Assembly: GCA_965203615.1 (NCBI GenBank)
Contig: OZ241900.1
Coordinates: forward strand, 3,224,001-3,288,000
Direction: 5' to 3'
Length of the DNA stretch: 64,000 nucleotides
Source: VXNE01 sp965203615
GTDB taxonomy: Bacteria > Pseudomonadota > Gammaproteobacteria > Pseudomonadales > Azotimanducaceae
Shown: in pieces, positions 59,774 through 64,000 of the stretch
How the letters are laid out: the number at the start of each line of letters is the position of its first letter
How positions within the stretch are numbered: position 1 is the first letter of the stretch
Notes under the pieces: model-generated
Told to the model about the DNA's origin: nothing
Database searches by the model: none
What the model saw: only the letters and a program-made list of their open reading frames with translations
Position numbers and translations under genes: made by a program

Positions 59774-60070
59774 CTATTTCTGCCCTGGCTCGTTCGCCGA
59801 CACGTTCCGGAGGAAACCTTCGAACAGGCCTTCAAGGCGAGCAACGCGTTCGCGTAGGTCAGCAACGTCAGTGCGCACCTCGTTCAGTTCAGTCCGAATC
59901 GCATGCAGTTCGACACGTACGCCGCGCAGTGCCGTTAGGGTTAGCCCGGCCAGTGCGACGCCGACGGCAAGTATCGACACGAGTTCGGGACTCAATTGCT
60001 CGCCATCAACTGTAAATGATGCTGAATTATTGCACACGTATAGGAGCTTTCCCGCAGGTGATCTCCGCAT
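59774..60070 (-). CDS. Small membrane-associated coiled-coil protein
   Basis: This protein of about 98 residues or shorter has a hydrophobic segment (LVSILAVGVALAGLTLTAL) and a heptad-rich tail (ELHAIRTELNEVRTDVADLR, ERVARLEGLFEGFL). It resembles small proteins of unknown function in which the tail follows one membrane helix. The start is unclear: ATG 60070 and a TTG within the LSPELV segment are candidates. A homologous start, ATG GCG AGC, lies in another frame just upstream, so a frameshift is possible. Confidence 0.55.
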   Translation of the reverse strand: MRRSPAGKLLYVCNNSASFTVDGEQLSPELVSILAVGVALAGLTLTALRGVRVELHAIRTELNEVRTDVADLRERVARLEGLFEGFLRNVSANEPGQK

Positions 60071-60134
60071 TTCGTGTGGGTAAACGCTGCCTGCTTCGAA
60101 CGACGACGCTGCGGGTTATCGGAAAGGCAGAAAC

Positions 60135-60599
60135 TCACTGGAATCCGAGCTGACGCCACGCTTCGTACACGGCGATGGCCACGGCGTTGGACAGGTTCAG
60201 GCTGCGGGAGTGGGCCCGCATGGGAATTCGCAACCTTTGCTCTGCCGGGAAGCGGGCGAGGACGCTCGCCGGAAGGCCCCGGGTTTCCGGCCCGAACAGA
60301 AGGGCGTCCTCGGCGCGGTAGCGGGGCGCGGTGTGGCAAGTCGTCGCCTTCGTCGTGAAGGCGAATACGCGCTCGGGCCGAACGCTTTCGAGGTAGGTCT
60401 CGAGGTCTGGAAACACGCGCACGTCCGCGAATTCGCGGTAGTCGAGCCCAGCGCGCCTCAGGCGGACATGATCGAGTTCGAAACCCAGGGGTTCGATCAA
60501 CGAAAGCGAGGCGCCGGTATTCGCCGCCAGGCGAATCACGCTGCCGGTGTTGGGAGGAATCTCGGGCTCGTATAGGACGATGCCGGGTATGGTGTCCAT
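60135..60599 (-). CDS. trmL: tRNA (cytidine(34)-2'-O)-methyltransferase
   Basis: This 154-residue SPOUT methyltransferase has GIVLYEPEIPPNTGSVIRLA, then EPLGFELDHVRLRRAGLDY, and LFGPETRGLP followed by RIPMRAHSRSLNLSNAVAIA. These are the knot motifs that bind AdoMet. It methylates the wobble ribose of tRNA-Leu. ATG 60599 matches the usual start; the long upstream frame is not homologous. E. coli trmL is likewise near secB/gpsA, so the synteny is conserved. Confidence 0.9.
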   Translation of the reverse strand: MDTIPGIVLYEPEIPPNTGSVIRLAANTGASLSLIEPLGFELDHVRLRRAGLDYREFADVRVFPDLETYLESVRPERVFAFTTKATTCHTAPRYRAEDALLFGPETRGLPASVLARFPAEQRLRIPMRAHSRSLNLSNAVAIAVYEAWRQLGFQ

Positions 60600-60762
60600 G
60601 GCTGTAAATTTACTGCGAATCGGCGTGCCGTTCTGCGGCGCAGAGTCGTATATGTTCGTAACACATTGAATATAGGTTGCTTTATTGATTTTAGCAGCTG
60701 GCCGATCCCACAAAATGACACCTTCCCGAGTCGCGCTTCCATGACACCGCGTTCGCCTTCTT

Positions 60763-60939
60763 GGTAACCGTTCGGTCGTCCCGATACCACGTGCGACGTT
60801 GGTGACTCCCATCGCGCCGGACGACGCAGTAAAGAGCGACATCCACAAGATCAAAGAGGGTCTCAAGCATCGCCACATACGGGCTTGCCCGGTTTTACTC
60901 CCTAGGGACATCGTATACCGGGACGACCGAACGGATACC
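60763..60939. repeat. Imperfect inverted repeat pair
   Basis: GGTAACCGTTCGGTCGTCCC (60763-60782, extending to 60787) and its inverted counterpart (60915-60939) match at 22 of 25 positions, with 127 bases between arms. They could be ends of a small nonautonomous element. No target-site duplication was identified. Confidence 0.5.
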
Positions 60940-61449
60940 CTTTGGGGCCCCAACGAGCACCTTGTCCAACCGGGACGTCAACTGATCTATCGCGGTGCCA
61001 AATGTCCCGAGCCGATACAGTTTCGGGCGGGCCTTACTTCGGTCAACTATGATTACAAAGGACGATGGTCGATCCCGTTGACATCCATCGCATAGCTGGC
61101 GTGGCGCCGCTGGCAGGCGATCATCCTGTTCCGAGCCGGCTACGCGATCTTTTATGCGCTCTCGCGCCTATCGGGTTCCGGCCGGCTGGCGGCTGTGTCG
61201 CTCCCGTGCTAGGCCACTCTTGCGGACCAGGACATTGAGGATTTGGCGGCATACTGCTCCAGCCTGTCGCCCTGTCCTTGACTTCGCACGTCGGAACCCG
61301 ACGGATCACCGCCGCCAGTGACCCGTACGCGGACGCGCCGCTCGTCCAGGTCACGCTGGCGGAAAGCTCCTGCGGCAGTGGGCGGTCCGACGCGGATCGA
61401 TCCGATCCACGGCTTCTCCCGGACGGGTTTGGCCCAATGCCGCCGGGGT

Positions 61450-61700
61450 CTATGCGCTCCCACTGCCGACATCGATGCGCGTGAAACGCACCAGCCGGGC
61501 CGTCGAGTGCGCGGATTCCACCACCCAGCCTGCCGACTGGCAAGCGCGCGAGCCCGGGTGCGCATGCCAACCGGTCTCTTCCGTCCACCAAGCCGCCGAC
61601 GCTGCAACCGGCGGAAGTTCGTCCTGTCCCAGCTCCCGGATCCGTTCCATCGGCAGCGCGCACGACATCCCCGACACTCAAGTCAGGTACGCGACGAGGG
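61450..61700 (-). pseudogene. Fragment of a protein with an AWW...AGWxV...VxF tail domain
   Basis: The minus-strand translation gives MERIRELGQDELPPVAASAA, WWTEETGWHAHPGSRACQSA and GWVVESAHSTARLVRFTRID. I recall this as a widespread short C-terminal domain (LP.SA...AWW.N...Q..AWL.AGW.V..V....V.F.R). An in-frame stop just upstream separates it from a matching GWQALVAYLT lead-in, so the gene is broken. Confidence 0.5.
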
Positions 61701-61783
61701 CCTGCCAGCCTGCCGATTCCAAGCGATCTCCACGGGCGCAACGAACATCGGCTCGTCCATGATCGGCGCGTAGCGGCCGCCGT

Positions 61784-61999
61784 TCAAGAACCAAAACGCC
61801 GCCATCCCGAATCCGTCCGTCGGTCCTCGTCCAGCTTGCCCTTGTGCATCAGGTCCATCGCATCGATGACCAGCGCGATGTCGGCCACGTTCTTGCCCGG
61901 CGTGTTGTTACGCTGCTGGTGCTGGAGGATCGCGAGCGACTGGATCGCACCGTCCCAGCCGCCCAGGCGGTCGCCCACCGCCCGCCGGTTGGAATTCAC
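61784..61999 (-). pseudogene. NYN/PIN-like nuclease gene fragment
   Basis: A 71-codon minus-strand frame contains RLGGWDGAIQSLAILQHQQR then NNTPGKNVADIALVIDAMDL then MHKGKLDE. This matches the central part of NYN-domain nucleases (GKN..D.ALVIDAMDLL..G..D). The N-terminal first-Asp strand and the rest of the domain (GFCLVSSDSDF) are missing. It is a remnant and is not expected to be functional. Confidence 0.55.
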
Positions 62000-62423
62000 G
62001 ATAGCTACACGATTTTTGCCCGTTTAGATACGGAAAGACCACACAAGTACGCCCGGCCCGTCAGTACCATGATCCTTCTCCTGCGGAGGTCGGGAGGGAG
62101 TGCGGTACGGCATGTTCCCGCGCCCCGGCAGCCGCCATCGCACCGGACGAAGAAGACCGAGGAAACTGCCTGAAACGTAGGGCCCATGGCGCATACGGCG
62201 GAACGCCAACCGCCCCCCGCCGTCGAATGCGCGGCACGATCGTACCGGCAGCCGCGATGGCCGTTGGATGCGACCGTCCTCTGGCGGCGCCCGGACAGCT
62301 TCCGCGGTTCCATCAGATCCCGAGCCCCGCCGGGCCGGACTGCTCATCGGCCGCCGAAATTCGCCGTTTCGGAAGTCAGGTCGCTCCCCGGCCTCTTCCG
62401 GAGCTCCGACTGTTCGACGCGGC

Positions 62424-64000
62424 ATGAATGACAGGCGCGGCGGCGCCGCCGGACGCGCCCAACTGTGGCTGTTCGCCGCCACCATGTTCGCCGGAGCGAC
62501 TCTGCTGTTCTGGGTCCAGCCGCTTTTCACGAAGATGGTCCTGCCCCTGCTCGGCGGATCGCCGTCCGTCTGGAACACCGCCATGGTCTTCTTCCAGGCG
62601 ACGCTATTGTGCGGCTACGGCTACGCGCATCTGCTGACGCGCCATCTCGGACCCCGCACCCAGTGCCTCGCGCATTTCTGCGTGCTCGCCGCGGCGGGCC
62701 TCGCCCTCCCCATCGGTATCGCGGAAGGTTGGCGCATCGATCCGGTCGAGCCGCCCGGGCTGTGGCTTCTGGGGTTGCTTGTCGTCTCCATCGGCGCGCC
62801 GTTCTTCGCCGTCGCCGCCACCGCGCCGCTGATCCAGCGCTGGTTTTCCCGCACCGGTCACCCCCACGCGTCGGATCCCTATTTCCTGTACGCCGCGAGC
62901 AACCTGGGCAGCGTCGCGATCTTGCTCGCGTTTCCATTCGTGATCGAACCGCTCGTCGGGACAAGGGGCCAGGCGCTCGCATGGACCGTCGGCTTCGCCG
63001 CCCTGGCCGCTTGTATAGTCGGCTGCGGCGCCGGCGTCTGGAGGAGGCCCGCCGAGCCCCGGCCGACGGTTCCGCGCGGAGACGCCGACCCGCCCACCTG
63101 GCGGCGCCGCGCGACCTGGTTGGCGTACAGCGCGGTTCCATCGTCCCTCCTGCTCGGCGTGACCGGCCACATCAGCACCGACATCGCCTCGGCGCCCCTC
63201 CTTTGGGTGGTTCCCCTCACGCTGTACCTGCTGAGTTTCGTCAACGCCTTCGCGCGCCACCCGCTCATCCCTTCCCGGTTTGCGGTCCGCGCCATGGCTT
63301 TCGGCCTTGTGATGCTGGCGGTTCTGTTCCCCTGGCGGGAGCCGGCGAGCGTATTCCTGCCGCTCCACCTCCTGGTCTTTTTCTCCATCGCGATCGCCTG
63401 CCACGCCGCGCTGGCCGAGCGTCGCCCCGCCGCCGCATTCCTTACGGAGTTCTATCTCTTCGTATCGATCGGCGGACTGGTCGGGGGCGTGTTCGTGGCC
63501 CTGGTCGCGCCGCTGGTGTTCGATTCCGTCCTCGAGTACCCCCTCGGCCTGGCGCTTGCCGCCGCGCTGCTGCCGAATCGACCACGGGAAGCTCCCGCCG
63601 GACAACACCCCCGCACCGGAAAGCGCCGAACACGCCGCCCGGGCCGGGGAACCCTGTGGCACGAACGCGACATCGTTCTGGCCGCGCTCACTCTCGCGGT
63701 CCTGGTCGGCGGGAGGCAGTTGGTCATATGGGCGGAGTGGCCCATGCCCTTCCTCGTCTTCGCCGGCGCGCTCGGAGTCTTCGGCGTGATCGCGCTTTCC
63801 CGCCAGGTCCGTCCCCTGGGCTTCGCGCTCTGCCTCGCGGCCCTGCTGACGGCGGGCCACAAGGATTGGGGCAGCGACGAGACGATCTGGAGCGGCCGGA
63901 GTTTCTTCGGCGTCTACCGCATCGTCGAGACCGCGGACCCGCCGACGCGCAGCCTGATACACGGCACGACCAACCATGGGGGCCAGTGGATGAAGGGCGA
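62424..64000 (+). CDS. Fused multi-TM / spermidine-synthase-like protein (continues past right edge)
   Basis: From ATG 62424 the frame is open to the window end (525 codons). It encodes many membrane helices: LWLFAATMFAGATLLFWVQP, VWNTAMVFFQATLLCGYGYA, LLGLLVVSIGAPFFAVAAT and PYFLYAASNLGSVAILLAFP. This is the N-terminal membrane region of the SpeE-like fused proteins, whose C-terminal Rossmann methyltransferase-like domain would lie beyond the edge. The last residues (FFGVYRIVE...HGTTNHGGQW) match the domain junction. The polyamine role is not established for this fusion class. No ribosome site is obvious, and a long antisense frame covers it. Confidence 0.8.
   Translation, partial: MNDRRGGAAGRAQLWLFAATMFAGATLLFWVQPLFTKMVLPLLGGSPSVWNTAMVFFQATLLCGYGYAHLLTRHLGPRTQCLAHFCVLAAAGLALPIGIAEGWRIDPVEPPGLWLLGLLVVSIGAPFFAVAATAPLIQRWFSRTGHPHASDPYFLYAASNLGSVAILLAFPFVIEPLVGTRGQALAWTVGFAALAACIVGCGAGVWRRPAEPRPTVPRGDADPPTWRRRATWLAYSAVPSSLLLGVTGHISTDIASAPLLWVVPLTLYLLSFVNAFARHPLIPSRFAVRAMAFGLVMLAVLFPWREPASVFLPLHLLVFFSIAIACHAALAERRPAAAFLTEFYLFVSIGGLVGGVFVALVAPLVFDSVLEYPLGLALAAALLPNRPREAPAGQHPRTGKRRTRRPGRGTLWHERDIVLAALTLAVLVGGRQLVIWAEWPMPFLVFAGALGVFGVIALSRQVRPLGFALCLAALLTAGHKDWGSDETIWSGRSFFGVYRIVETADPPTRSLIHGTTNHGGQWMKG

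Larger units (their letters stand above)
60600..62423. other. Gene-poor region with pseudogene debris
   Basis: This 1.8-kb stretch has no intact gene that I can support. It holds an imperfect inverted repeat (60763-60787 with 60915-60939) and remnants of two minus-strand genes described separately. Plus-strand open frames translate to Arg/Pro/Ser-rich, unrecognised sequence. Confidence 0.5.

Noticed and set aside
60799..61095. 98-codon plus-strand frame
   Set aside because: It overlaps the inverted repeat, has no recognisable domain and lies in a region of debris.
62604..63977. 457-codon minus-strand frame rich in charged residues
   Set aside because: It is antisense to the membrane protein starting at 62424, whose translation shows many real helices. 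The antisense product is a low-complexity Arg/Glu/Gln sequence typical of a shadow frame in GC-rich DNA.

Overview
The window is GC-rich, dense bacterial DNA. The right-hand part carries a neighbourhood typical of Gammaproteobacteria: gpmI, envC and an S41 protease on one strand, divergent from a YibN-type rhodanese and secB, with trmL nearby. I therefore read it as a gammaproteobacterial chromosome. The metabolic genes (amidohydrolase, ThuA, sulfatase, GH32-like protein, several SDRs, Gfo/Idh, aldo-keto reductase, nitronate monooxygenase) suggest a heterotroph degrading varied organic substrates. No taxonomic marker allows a finer call, and no rRNA or tRNA gene was seen.

Layout. 1-5424: start of a CDP-alcohol phosphatidyltransferase (runs off the left edge), an NAD(P)-binding epimerase-like protein, yejBE-type ABC permeases without yejA or yejF, a VapBC module and a Gfo/Idh/MocA oxidoreductase. 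5581-29366: a defence island. It holds a DUF4143 ATPase translationally coupled to a 1338-residue NACHT-like NTPase with a C-terminal PD-(D/E)XK nuclease, a TIR-domain protein, a type I restriction-modification system (hsdM, hsdS, hsdR) split by an opposing AbiE toxin-antitoxin cassette and a dead PIN gene, a 1058-residue nuclease plus helical-repeat protein, and several unknown genes. 29599-34883: ThuA, a D-aminoacylase-type amidohydrolase and a PEP-synthase-like dikinase. 35023-36251: an overlapping pair of unknown genes behind a repeat-containing promoter. 36304-38814: an SDR plus NAD-salvage genes pncA and pncB. 38916-51630: metabolic genes interleaved with many small toxin-antitoxin modules, several of them decayed. 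51747-54463: pnuC, an aldo-keto reductase and a nitronate monooxygenase. 54561-60599: a 45-bp tandem array at the 3' end of ctpA, then ctpA, envC, gpmI, rhodanese, secB, a small coiled-coil protein and trmL. 60600-62423: gene-poor sequence with pseudogene debris. 62424 to the right edge: a fused multi-TM/spermidine-synthase-like protein.

How the genes work together. The left-centre island combines nucleic-acid sensing and cleavage (NACHT-nuclease, type I RM, nuclease-repeat protein) with likely abortive responses (TIR NADase, AbiE). PncA, PncB and PnuC, all in the window, could replenish NAD. About ten intact or broken toxin-antitoxin loci in 64 kb, with their operators still visible, point to repeated gain and decay of small mobile modules around a conserved metabolic and cell-envelope backbone. 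The strongest candidate for an undescribed system is the coupled DUF4143 ATPase / NACHT-nuclease pair at 5581-10841, followed by the 1058-residue protein at 23808-26984 and the unknown pair at 35023-36251.
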